Source of the DNA: SZUA-368 sp028533045
Lineage (GTDB): Bacteria; Spirochaetota; Spirochaetia; DSM-2461
NCBI GenBank assembly: GCA_050031985.1
Contig: JBNAIG010000011.1
Coordinates: 1-64,000, forward strand
Direction: 5' to 3'
DNA: 64,000 bases
Made by a program: the position numbers and the translations under genes. The notes under the pieces are model-generated. The model was given only the letters and a program-made list of their open reading frames with translations, did not search any database and was not told where the DNA came from. Shown piece by piece: positions 6,987-14,774 of this stretch; the stretch's first letter is position 1; each line of letters starts with the position of its first letter.

Positions 6987-8395
6987 TCAGGTTTTCCCGT
7001 TAGTCGAGCCAGTCGGGAGGAATCGAGTTCAACGGTGAGGTTCTTTTCCCGGGTGGGGAGAACGGTTCCTTTGGGGGCGCCTTTTGCCCGGCGCAGGTAT
7101 TTCACTTCCGTATAGTAAAGGTCGCATTTGCCGGACCTTTTTCCTTTGCTATAGTGAACCGCCAGGGTTCCCGCATCGAGGAGGGTCTCAAGGGGGACCG
7201 ATTTTCCCTTAATAGTCTTGATGAATATGTAGCCCCCGGGCCAGTCTCGGCTGTGGAGCCATAAATCGTTGCCCCGCACATGTCTACGCAGCAGTTCGTC
7301 ATTTTCAGCAGCGTTTCGGCCCACCAGTATAAGAAAAGGGCCTGAATGGAACTGGAGTCCCGGAGTGGGGCTCTCGTTTTTTGTTTTCCTCTCCTTTTCC
7401 AGGGTGATGAGGTTTTTTAGATGGCCCTTGTCGCTTGATTCGGGAAGTGCTTCCCGTTCTGTTTGGATTTTTTCCAGGCGGATTTGCAATTGTTCCAGTT
7501 CTTCCCGGGCCAGTTTTTCTCCGGTGCGGGCTTTTTTGTACCGCTTGTAATAGCGTTCGCCGTTTTCTGCCGGTGTGAGGAGAGGGTCCAGTTCAAGGAT
7601 AAGAAGGGTTTCCTTGCCTTCCTCGTCGTAGGTGGTTATTTCCAACTCCCGGTCGCCTTGTTTTATTAAATGAAGATGGGACATGATTTCATCGCCCCAA
7701 AGTTTAAAGCTCTCCGCCCGGGCGTAATCGGCCAGGCGTTTTTCTACTTTTTCTTCCCGTCCCTGGAGGCGTCGTTTTTCTGCCTTGAGACAACGGGCGG
7801 CTTCCTCTCTGAGCTTGGTCAGTTCCGAGTCCTCTTCCCGGTTTTCGTAGAAGAGTTCGAGGCGGCGGTTATAATCTCCCTCTCCGGGAAAATCCCGCGG
7901 GATAAAACGGTCCGGGTCTATGGGATCGGACAGGTCCTCTTTGGGATTATATAGCTCCCCCGGGATTTCGCCCCGGTTGGGACGGCGGGAGAAGCAGTCG
8001 AGAATTTTATGCTTCTCATTGGTGATAATGATATTACTGCTATTTTCCCATAATTTTATATAGAGGTGGTAATGTTCCTCTCCCCGGCTCAGAGGAAAAA
8101 GGATTATTCGCTCTGAGCCGATCTGTTCGGGCATACCGACTTTACTGCCCTTTAATCGGGCCTTCATAAAGGTGGTGAACCGGGGAGGGCGGGGAAGGGC
8201 CTTACGCTTTCGTTCCGTTTTATGGATGCGTAAGGCTCCCTGCTTGAGTGATACAAGCAGGGTTGTTTTTCCCCGGGGGGTGTAGAATTGAAAGAGAAGA
8301 TGGTGGAAATCGTATTGGCGAATCTCCTGTAGAAAGGAGGAGTCAAGATTCCACTCCTCCATAATCAAATTGATTTCCTTCCAGTTAAGGGACAT
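6983..8395 (-). CDS. rqcH: NFACT-family ribosome quality-control protein (RqcH / fibronectin-binding A-like)
   Basis: 470 residues, shorter than the roughly 570 of Bacillus RqcH. The NFACT-N region occupies the first ~180 residues, a coiled-coil middle (EEDSELTKLREEAARCLKAEKRRL) spans about 190-330, and the NFACT-R domain near 345-450 is well preserved (ILVGRNAAENDELLRR, DLWLHSRDWPGGYIFIKT). Family members bind the obstructed large ribosomal subunit with peptidyl-tRNA and direct C-terminal alanine tailing; that function is known for the family, not shown here. It overlaps its neighbours by 4 bp (methylase) and 1 bp (Mrp), so the three form a tight operon. Confidence 0.85.
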   Translation of the reverse strand: MSLNWKEINLIMEEWNLDSSFLQEIRQYDFHHLLFQFYTPRGKTTLLVSLKQGALRIHKTERKRKALPRPPRFTTFMKARLKGSKVGMPEQIGSERIILFPLSRGEEHYHLYIKLWENSSNIIITNEKHKILDCFSRRPNRGEIPGELYNPKEDLSDPIDPDRFIPRDFPGEGDYNRRLELFYENREEDSELTKLREEAARCLKAEKRRLQGREEKVEKRLADYARAESFKLWGDEIMSHLHLIKQGDRELEITTYDEEGKETLLILELDPLLTPAENGERYYKRYKKARTGEKLAREELEQLQIRLEKIQTEREALPESSDKGHLKNLITLEKERKTKNESPTPGLQFHSGPFLILVGRNAAENDELLRRHVRGNDLWLHSRDWPGGYIFIKTIKGKSVPLETLLDAGTLAVHYSKGKRSGKCDLYYTEVKYLRRAKGAPKGTVLPTREKNLTVELDSSRLARLTGKPE

Positions 8396-9243
8396 TAATT
8401 CTCCAGTCTTTCCACTATGGTCCGAAAAACTCCCGCCGTAACTGAATCGGGATGGGCCTGAATGTAACTTTCTCCCCGTTCACAGGCCAGCATAACCGCC
8501 GGATCGAGGGGGACTTCGCCCAGGAAGGGTACTTTCTCTGTATCGGCCATTTTCTTTCCGCCGCCGGTAGAGAAAATATCGGTTCTCGTACCGCATTCGG
8601 GGCAGACAAATCCGCTCATGTTCTCAATAACTCCCAAAACGGGGAGATTGAGTTTGTGGCAGAAGTTAATGGACCGACGACAGTCGGAAAGGGATACTTC
8701 CTGAGGTGTTGTAACGATTATGGCGCCTTGGGCATCGTCTATAAGCTGACAGGCGGAAAGGGCCTCGTCACCTGTTCCGGGGGGAAAGTCAATAATGAGG
8801 TAGTCCAGTTCTCCCCACTCAACATCCTTGAGAAGCTGTTCGAGAACGCCCATCTTCATGGGGCCTCGCCATACTACGGCGGCCCTGTCGTCGGGAACCA
8901 GAAAGCCCACGGACATCAGTTTTACACCATTAGATTCAATGGGAAGGATATTTTGATCTGACGTGCCTTCCGCTCTTTTGTGTTGAACCGAAAACATTCG
9001 GGGAATGGAAGGGCCGTGAAAGTCTATGTCCAAAAGGCCGACTTTTAGGCCCTGTGCAGCCAGGCTAGTGGCTAGGTTGGCGGAGACGGAGCTTTTTCCC
9101 ACTCCTCCCTTACCGGACATGACCATCACTTTGTTCTTGATGTTATTTAGTCGGTTCTTGAGCTTTTCCTTGCCCATCTTCTCTTCTTCAGAACAGTTAC
9201 CGCTGCTGGCGCAGCTATTGCAGTTTCCTTCGCACTCACTCAT
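8395..9243 (-). CDS. apbC: Mrp/NBP35-type Fe-S cluster carrier ATPase
   Basis: 282 residues. A deviant Walker A, SGKGGVGKSS (about 43-52), the switch segment DIDFHGPSIPRMF and the distal LIIDFPPGTGDE are typical of Mrp/ApbC/Nbp35 ATPases that carry 4Fe-4S clusters. The C-terminal CPEC pair (VCPECGT) is the bridging cluster ligand. The N-terminus also has a cysteine cluster, CEGNCNSCASSGNC, similar in layout to the N-terminal cluster site of eukaryotic Nbp35. It is the first gene of the minus-strand operon with rqcH and the methylase. No DUF59 domain is present. Confidence 0.9.
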   Translation of the reverse strand: MSECEGNCNSCASSGNCSEEEKMGKEKLKNRLNNIKNKVMVMSGKGGVGKSSVSANLATSLAAQGLKVGLLDIDFHGPSIPRMFSVQHKRAEGTSDQNILPIESNGVKLMSVGFLVPDDRAAVVWRGPMKMGVLEQLLKDVEWGELDYLIIDFPPGTGDEALSACQLIDDAQGAIIVTTPQEVSLSDCRRSINFCHKLNLPVLGVIENMSGFVCPECGTRTDIFSTGGGKKMADTEKVPFLGEVPLDPAVMLACERGESYIQAHPDSVTAGVFRTIVERLEN

Positions 9244-9330
9244 TGGTGCCTCCCATTATTATTTTGACCTTGATTACCCTGTAAAAATACTTAAAATAGG
9301 GAGACGAATCAAGTGCAAAGGGGAATATGG

Positions 9331-9792
9331 ATGAAAGCGGTACTGCAGAGGGCGGCTAGAGCGTCGGTAACGGTGATTTCCGACGACGGGGAACGGTCTG
9401 TTCGCTCCATTGGGGCGGGATTGATGATTCTTTTGGGCGTGGGCCCCGAGGATGATGAGAAGGATGCCGACTTCCTGGTGCGGAAAATTGTCAATATGCG
9501 AATTTTTAATGACGAAGCGGGAAAAATGAATCTTTCCGTGAAGGACCGGGACGGAGAGATTCTCGTGGTGAGTCAGTTTACCCTCTATGCCGATACGCGC
9601 AAGGGAAATCGGCCTTCCTTTAATTATTCCGCTCCGCCGGACCAGGCGATTCCCCTTTACGAGTATTTTGTGGCCGAGGTGGGGAAAGCCCTGGGGAAGA
9701 CCATCCCAACCGGAGAATTCGGGGCCCATATGGAGGTTGATCTGATCAATGACGGACCGGTGACCATCCTTATGGACTCAAAGGATAAGTGA
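9331..9792 (+). CDS. dtd: D-aminoacyl-tRNA deacylase
   Basis: 153 residues, the usual length. It hydrolyses D-amino acids and glycine from mischarged tRNA. Conserved motifs are the N-terminal MKAVLQRAARASV, the active-site SQFTLYAD, and the C-terminal NDGPVT that, with its cis-proline neighbourhood, rejects L-residues. The start is placed at ATG 9331, where the family normally begins, with AAGGGG just upstream; the GTG six codons earlier is unlikely. The upstream intergenic gap with the divergent Mrp gene is about 90 bp. Confidence 0.95.
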   Translation: MKAVLQRAARASVTVISDDGERSVRSIGAGLMILLGVGPEDDEKDADFLVRKIVNMRIFNDEAGKMNLSVKDRDGEILVVSQFTLYADTRKGNRPSFNYSAPPDQAIPLYEYFVAEVGKALGKTIPTGEFGAHMEVDLINDGPVTILMDSKDK

Positions 9793-9845
9793 TATGCGCT
9801 TGACCGCCCGGTTATGCCGTGTTAACGTCGGGGTAAGGAGTATTC

Positions 9846-10349
9846 ATGTCATTTAGAACGATCAAAGCAGATGAAATAGAAGGGAATGTTGTTAAACAAA
9901 TTCGGGACCAGTGGATGCTGATTGGCGCCGGAACGGAAGGTAAGGCCAATTCCATGATAGGCAGCTGGGGATTTATGGGCGAAATGTGGCGAAAGGATGT
10001 GGCCGTTTGTGTGGTGCGCCCTAACCGCTATACCTATGAATTTATGGAGAGCAACGAAACCTACGCCCTCTCTTTTCTGGGCGATGAATACAGTGAGGTA
10101 AAGAAAATATTCGGTTCAAAATCGGGCCGGGATATTAATAAGGTAGAAGGGGGACCGTTGACTCCGGCCTATAAGCATGGTGCCCTCTATTATGAAGAGG
10201 CTGAATTGGTCATCTTTTGCCGAAAGCTTTATGTTCATGACTATAAGGAGGAAGAGTTCCTCGATAAGGCTCTTATTGACGACTGTTACGGGAACGGAAA
10301 TTTTCACCGGGTTTATTATGGTGAGATACTAGAGGTTCTGGCGAAATAA
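9846..10349 (+). CDS. Flavin-reductase-like FMN-binding protein
   Basis: 167 residues with the split-barrel flavin-reductase fold signature: an early NSMIGSWGFMGEMW segment, VAVCVVRPNRYTYEFMESNETYALSFL, and a C-terminal HRVYYGEILEVL. Family members bind FMN and act as flavin reductases or small flavoproteins. The substrate and the redox partner are not evident. The gene is 53 bp downstream of dtd on the same strand. It faces fabH, whose terminator lies just past this stop codon. Confidence 0.8.
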   Translation: MSFRTIKADEIEGNVVKQIRDQWMLIGAGTEGKANSMIGSWGFMGEMWRKDVAVCVVRPNRYTYEFMESNETYALSFLGDEYSEVKKIFGSKSGRDINKVEGGPLTPAYKHGALYYEEAELVIFCRKLYVHDYKEEEFLDKALIDDCYGNGNFHRVYYGEILEVLAK

Positions 10350-10373
10350 AAAACGGTCCCTTCATCGGGACCG
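10346..10373 (-). terminator. Terminator of fabH
   Basis: On the minus strand CGGTCCC-GATGAA-GGGACCG is followed by TTTTTTATTT. It lies 26 bp past the fabH stop. On the plus strand there is no T-run. Confidence 0.85.
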
Positions 10374-10398
10374 CTTATGAACAAATAAAGGCTGGGCT

Positions 10399-11373
10399 TT
10401 ACCACTCCAGAAGAATGGCTCCGTAAGTCAATCCGCCGCCAAATCCGCAAAGAACGATCTTGTCGCCCTTCTTTAAAAGGCCCTTTTTATTCATTTCATC
10501 CAGGGCCAGGGGGATGGATGCCGATGAGGTATTGGCAGTTCTTTCAATATTCATATAGAACTTGTCCAGGTCGTATTTGTTTCTTTTACAGACCGCTTCG
10601 ATTATTCGGACATTAGCCTGATGGGGAACCACATAGGCGATGTCGTCGATGGTCAATTCAGCCTTATCCAAAACTTCCTTGATCGCCTGTCCTACGGAAC
10701 GAACTGCAAAGAGGTACACCGCCTGGCCGTCCATGTAGAGGAAGGCATTTTTTCCAATAACTTCGCCCTCTTTAAGAGGAAAGGCGGAGCCGCCCAGTTC
10801 CCGCTTTAGTTTGTCAAAGCCGCTGCCTTCTGCATGGAGGGCGCTTTCCCAGGGCCGGTCTTCGGTCAATTCAACCACAGCAGCTCCCGCTCCGTCTCCA
10901 AAGAGAACACAGGTGGACCGGTCGGACCAGTCGGAGATTCGTGTAAGAATCTCGCTTCCAATAACAAGGATACGTTTTGCCGTGCCTGCCAGAAGGAAGC
11001 CACGAGCCGTTTCCAGGCCGTAGATGAATCCGGCGCAGGCGGCGCTTACGTCCATTGCGGCTGCCTGGGGGGCGTTGAGTTTATGCTGAACCACCGCTGC
11101 GGTGGAGGGGAATCCGTTGTAATCTCCCGTAACGGTGGAGACAATGATCATATCGATATCTTTTTCCGTGAGGCCCGCATCTTCCAGGGCTCTTTTAGCC
11201 GCTTCCACGGCCATATCGGAACAGGCTTGATCGTCTTGGGCAATATGGCGCTGATGAATCCCTGTGTGGGAATAGATCCATTCGTCGGATGTATCCATCA
11301 TTTTGGCAAGTTCATCGTTGTGAACCACTCTTTCCGGTAAATAACTACCCGTGCCGACAATTACTGGCTGCAT
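10399..11373 (-). CDS. fabH: 3-oxoacyl-ACP synthase III (KAS III)
   Basis: 324 residues, normal length. It condenses acetyl-CoA (or a branched starter) with malonyl-ACP to begin fatty-acid synthesis. The catalytic triad is visible: Cys113 in SAACAGF, His in VPHQANVRII, and Asn in TANTSSASIP. The C-terminal GFGGGLTYGAILLEW is typical. The ribosome site AGGAGG lies 8 bp before the ATG. It stands alone, not in a fab cluster, with its own terminator, and its promoter region borders the tandem-repeat array. Confidence 0.95.
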   Translation of the reverse strand: MQPVIVGTGSYLPERVVHNDELAKMMDTSDEWIYSHTGIHQRHIAQDDQACSDMAVEAAKRALEDAGLTEKDIDMIIVSTVTGDYNGFPSTAAVVQHKLNAPQAAAMDVSAACAGFIYGLETARGFLLAGTAKRILVIGSEILTRISDWSDRSTCVLFGDGAGAAVVELTEDRPWESALHAEGSGFDKLKRELGGSAFPLKEGEVIGKNAFLYMDGQAVYLFAVRSVGQAIKEVLDKAELTIDDIAYVVPHQANVRIIEAVCKRNKYDLDKFYMNIERTANTSSASIPLALDEMNKKGLLKKGDKIVLCGFGGGLTYGAILLEW

Positions 11374-11540
11374 GAAAAATCCTCCTGTTAGTAAAACCGC
11401 TACAGTGTATCGTTTTTTTTTATTGTTTCCTAGCGGGGGAGGTGTTTTTTTTATGTTAGTGTGAATGCACTAGGCTTAATTATTACCGGTGCCCTCCGGT
11501 TTATTCAACATAATTTGGCATTCCCAAGATTCCCAAATCT
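11374..11540. other. Upstream region of fabH without a gene
   Basis: No ORF and no clear regulatory motif. The region holds long T-runs (11413-11420, 11445-11452) that read as A-tracts on the fabH strand. The segment TTCCCAAGATTCCCAAATCT (11521-11540) borders the first unit of the tandem array. Confidence 0.5.
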
Positions 11541-11910
11541 TTCATAATCCTCTTTGTTCCTTTTCTCCCAGTGAGCTTTTCTTTTTGTTTTTTTGACTGG
11601 GAATAATGGGAATTATGGGATTTTATATAAGAGTTTTTTAGTTTTCTTAATCCTCTTTGTCCCTCTTTCCCCAGTGAGCTTTTCTTTTTTGCTTTTTTTG
11701 ACAGGGATTAATGGGAATTATGGGATTTTATATAAGAGCTTTTTAGCTTTCTTAATCCTCTTAGTCCCTCTTCTCCCAGTGAGCTTTTCTTTTTGTTTTT
11801 TTGACAGGGATTAATGGGAATTATGGGATTAATAAGAGTTTTTTAGCTTTCTTAATCCTCTTGATCCCTCTTCTCTTAGTGAGCTTTGCTTTTTGATAAT
11901 TATGGAATAA
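11541..11910. repeat. Tandem array, about 3.6 copies of a ~103-bp AT-rich repeat
   Basis: Units begin with TTCNTAATCCTCTT at 11541, 11644, 11749 and 11849, giving periods of 103, 105 and 100 bp; the fourth is partial and runs into the end of the dehydrogenase gene. Each unit holds CAGTGAGCTTTTCTTTTT, a T-run, TTGACAGGGATTAATGGG and AATTATGGGATT, then AGAGCTTTTTAG. Inside each unit the words GGGATTAATGGGAATTATGGG form smaller direct repeats of about 9-10 bp. Copies differ by roughly 10%. The array lies between two minus-strand genes and contains no credible gene. Confidence 0.9.
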
Positions 11911-13039
11911 GAACAAATTTCCCTACGTGCTTCTTTAGGGTAAACTCCTGTTGGGCCTCTACAATCTTTTCCAAGGGAAAGGTCTTGGCCAGGAGCGGCT
12001 TGATTTCGCCTTTTTCAATGTAGGATACCAGATTGGGGAAGACCGGTTCGTCCCAGCCGGTGCAGCCTATGATTTTCAGGTCCTTAAGGTATACGTCCCG
12101 CAGGTCCAGTTCTACCATGGGGCCCGCAATAGCGCCGGAGCTTACATAGCGACCGCCCCGGTCGAGCAGTTTGAACATAGCCGTGAATCCGGGACCGGCC
12201 ACATTGTCGACCACTACGTCCACCGATTTTTCTCCCAGAAGGGACAGAATATCCTCTTCCCGGGAAATCACCCTGTCCGCCCCAATTTCCTTAACCTGGT
12301 GCAGCTTGGAAGTTCCTGCAATCGCAATAACGTAGGCCCCTCGCCGTTTAGCCAGTTGGAGAGCCGCAGAGCCGACTCCTCCCGAAGCGCCGCGTATGAG
12401 AACCCGATCTCCGGCGGACACATTGGTCCGGTGGAGCATATTCTCCGCCGTACCGTAGGTGCAGGGTATCGTTCCCAGCTCTTCGTCAGTCCAGTCACTC
12501 TCTATGGGGAACACTTCCGAGGCGGGAACCTTTACGTATTCTGCAAAAGCTCCGTCAAAGTCGGAGGCCATCCAGATATTCTCCGGCGAATTCCAGCCTT
12601 CGGTACGAATGCAGCAGCGCACCAGAACCCGGGCGCCCATCAGCTTTTCATCGGTCCCTTCACCCAGGGCTTCAACTCTGCCGCAGCAGTCGGTCCCCTG
12701 TATAAAAGGAAAGGGCGTGGCCTCGCTCCAGCCTCCATCCCCTTCGGCAGCGGCTTGTGCACCCTCCCCACTTCCGGCGCCCAAATCTTCCGTACCGGTA
12801 GTCACTTTGGAGGAGTACCAGCCCAAACGGGTGTTTATCTCCGTATTGTTTACTCCGGCGGCCAACACCTTAAGAAGGACTTCACCCTCGTTGAGTTGGG
12901 GGATGGGAACATCTTTGTATTCCAGTTTATCGTAGCCCCCGTTTTCTTTGGTAACCACCGCTTTCATGGTAGGGCGGCCCGGCTTAAGCTCAAATCGGTT
13001 CTTTTTATTGAATTCTTCCTTGAGCCCGGTCAGTTTCAC
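11900..13039 (-). CDS. Medium-chain dehydrogenase/reductase (zinc-type or quinone-oxidoreductase-like)
   Basis: 379 residues. The N-terminal GroES-like domain begins at MKAVVTKENGGYDKLEY, and the nucleotide-binding domain contains GASGGVGSAALQLAKRRGA, the NAD(P)-binding turn. The Cys/His catalytic zinc set is incomplete (QGTDCCGRVEALGEG), so a quinone-oxidoreductase-like enzyme is more likely. An acidic, Gly/Ala-rich insert (about residues 82-105) is unusual for the family. The start is GTG 13039, overlapping the marR stop by 4 bp and preceded by GGAGGAAG; the Met at residue 25 has no ribosome site. The product is probably under control of the co-transcribed MarR protein. Substrate unknown. 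Confidence 0.8.
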   Translation of the reverse strand: MKLTGLKEEFNKKNRFELKPGRPTMKAVVTKENGGYDKLEYKDVPIPQLNEGEVLLKVLAAGVNNTEINTRLGWYSSKVTTGTEDLGAGSGEGAQAAAEGDGGWSEATPFPFIQGTDCCGRVEALGEGTDEKLMGARVLVRCCIRTEGWNSPENIWMASDFDGAFAEYVKVPASEVFPIESDWTDEELGTIPCTYGTAENMLHRTNVSAGDRVLIRGASGGVGSAALQLAKRRGAYVIAIAGTSKLHQVKEIGADRVISREEDILSLLGEKSVDVVVDNVAGPGFTAMFKLLDRGGRYVSSGAIAGPMVELDLRDVYLKDLKIIGCTGWDEPVFPNLVSYIEKGEIKPLLAKTFPLEKIVEAQQEFTLKKHVGKFVLIP

Positions 13040-13560
13040 TGTTTTTCTTCCTCCAGGTAGTCTCGGACTTCCTGGGATGTGGCGGCGATAGGCCCGGAAA
13101 CGAGTACCGGCGGGGCGACAATATCTTCGGCATTCATCATGGAAGCCAGGCGCTGCAGGGAGGCGAGGAGCATGTTTTTCTCCCAGTCTTCCAGCTTGTC
13201 AAAATTATGAGTGAATTCCTCCTGAAGGAGGGAGGGGTTATCCTTGAGAATCTCTTCTGCCTTTTCCGTGAGAAAGAGATTTACCTTGCGCTTGTCTTGC
13301 TCGCTTCTTTTTCGGATGGCAAATCCCTGTTGTTCCAGGCGGTTCAAAATAGCTGTAACCGTGGCCTGGGAAAGACTGACCTGGCGGGAAATTTCCGAAA
13401 TAGGCCTGTGGGGGCCCCGTTTAATCTCTTTAAGGATGATAAGCTGAGGCCCGGTAAGGCCATATTTCTTGGTTAGCTTCTTGGACTGAAGGTCAATAGC
13501 TCTAATTATCTGTCTGAGGGTTGCCACTACCTCGTCGGCTGTTTCATTAAAATCCATCAT
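13036..13560 (-). CDS. MarR-family transcriptional regulator
   Basis: 174 residues. The winged helix-turn-helix is read as LTGPQLIILKEIKRG, ISEISRQVSLSQATVTAILNRLEQQGFAIRKRSEQDKRKVNLFLTEKAEE, the MarR core including the Asp-Lys-Arg wing. Members are usually dimeric repressors relieved by small phenolic or oxidising ligands. It shares an operon with the MDR dehydrogenase and probably autoregulates: a palindrome lies right upstream of its -35 box. Confidence 0.9.
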   Translation of the reverse strand: MMDFNETADEVVATLRQIIRAIDLQSKKLTKKYGLTGPQLIILKEIKRGPHRPISEISRQVSLSQATVTAILNRLEQQGFAIRKRSEQDKRKVNLFLTEKAEEILKDNPSLLQEEFTHNFDKLEDWEKNMLLASLQRLASMMNAEDIVAPPVLVSGPIAATSQEVRDYLEEEKQ

Positions 13561-13574
13561 TTACTCTCGTGCCC

Positions 13575-13604
13575 ATAATAGCACCGCCTATCTCAAAATG
13601 TAAA
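13575..13604 (-). promoter_or_regulatory. Promoter of the marR-dehydrogenase operon
   Basis: On the minus strand TTTACA (13604-13599), 18-bp spacer, TATTAT (13580-13575). The predicted start point lies only about 8 nt before the marR ATG, so the 5' leader is very short. Confidence 0.55.
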
Positions 13605-13618
13605 GTAGTCTAAATATT

Positions 13619-13641
13619 ACAACACTAAATATTAGTTGTGT
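13619..13641. promoter_or_regulatory. Candidate MarR operator
   Basis: ACAacACTAAatATTAGTtgTGT is an imperfect 23-bp inverted repeat (8 of 11 positions match in each half), placed immediately upstream of the marR -35 box. A second half-site, CTAAATATTA, lies at 13610-13619. Position and symmetry fit autoregulation. Confidence 0.45.
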
Positions 13642-13817
13642 ATACATTTTTATTCTCCAAAGGGGGGAGAAAGGAGAAAAATCAGTGAAAAATTGCCAAA
13701 AATAGCTGTTTTTACCGCTTGTAGATTCTTTTATCGCGAAAGAGATAAGAAGTTGACCCTTGACGCATTTCTTTTAAATCTTTAGTCTACTAATTAAATA
13801 AGAGAAAGGAGATAACT

Positions 13818-14771
13818 ATGAAAAGGCTTTTTGCCCTTATATTAAGTATTGCAGTGCTTCTAACATTCTTCGTTAGTTGCGAAAAAGAAGGGGCTAGCGC
13901 CAAAAAAACGGTCATTGTATTTGGAGACCTCTCCTGGGATAGTGCCCAGGTTCACAATAGAATTGCTGCCTATATTATCGAAAACGGTTTAGACGGCTAT
14001 GAAGCGGAATATATGGCGGGAGATACGGTTCCCATCATGAACGGAATCATTCAGGGTGATGTTGATGTGGATATGGAATCCTGGCATAAAAATGTTCCCG
14101 AGATCTACCGGAAAGGAATTGAGTCGGGCAACATGATTGACCTGGGTGAGAATCTTCCCGACGGTCCTCAGGGCTGGTGGGTTCCCCGTTATGTTGTTGA
14201 AGGTCCCGATGCGGTAGCTCCCGGTCTTAAGTCTGTGGAAGACCTTCCCAATTACGCATCTCTATTCAAGGATCCCGAAGATCCCTCCAAGGGTGTTGTT
14301 TACGCTGGCGTTGCCGGTTGGGGACAGCTGACTACTTCCGAGGAAATCTTTGAAACCTATAAGCTTAAAGACACCTTCAATATGTCTATTGCCGGTTCGG
14401 GCAGTGCTTTGGCCGGTACCATGGTAGGGGCGGACAAGAAGAGAGAACCCTGGGTAGGTTACTACTGGGCTCCCACCGCTGTTATGGGTAAGCTGGACAT
14501 GGTTCGACTGGAAGGAAGCGAGTTTCCCAAAGCGGACATTAATATTCTCGTAAACTCTTCCATGCTGGAAAAAGCTCCGGAAGTTGTGGAAATGCTCAAA
14601 AAGTACTCCACCTCCGTAGAAGATAACAACGAAGTGTTGGCCCTTATGGATCAGAACGAATGGGATACGACTCAGGCTGCCGAATGGTTCCTCAAAAACA
14701 AGGAAGATGTTTGGACCGAGTGGGTTGATGCCTCTGTTGCTGAAAAAGTGAAGGCGGCCCTTCAGGGATAA
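13818..14771 (+). CDS. proX: Glycine betaine/proline-type ABC transporter substrate-binding lipoprotein
   Basis: 317 residues. It starts with a lipoprotein signal (MKRLFALILSIAVLLTFFVSC, acylated Cys21) and continues as an OpuAC-type solute-binding protein: DLSWDSAQVHNRIAAYIIENG, DVDVDMESWHKN, PDGPQGWWVPRYVV. The Trp-rich positions (WDS, GWW, WYY-like GYYWAPT) fit a cage for quaternary amines such as glycine betaine, proline betaine or choline. It is the first gene of a three-gene operon with the ATPase and permease. The ribosome site is AAGGAG. Two TTGAC words lie 7 bp apart at 13753 and 13760, but no clean -10 follows. Confidence 0.88.
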   Translation: MKRLFALILSIAVLLTFFVSCEKEGASAKKTVIVFGDLSWDSAQVHNRIAAYIIENGLDGYEAEYMAGDTVPIMNGIIQGDVDVDMESWHKNVPEIYRKGIESGNMIDLGENLPDGPQGWWVPRYVVEGPDAVAPGLKSVEDLPNYASLFKDPEDPSKGVVYAGVAGWGQLTTSEEIFETYKLKDTFNMSIAGSGSALAGTMVGADKKREPWVGYYWAPTAVMGKLDMVRLEGSEFPKADINILVNSSMLEKAPEVVEMLKKYSTSVEDNNEVLALMDQNEWDTTQAAEWFLKNKEDVWTEWVDASVAEKVKAALQG

Positions 14772-14774
14772 TTC

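Noticed and set aside
11593..11814. 73-residue ORF with a 35-residue repeat, on the plus strand in the tandem array
   Set aside because: It follows from one repeat unit of 105 bp staying in frame; hydrophobic T-run translation without ribosome site or signal, and it breaks in the third copy.
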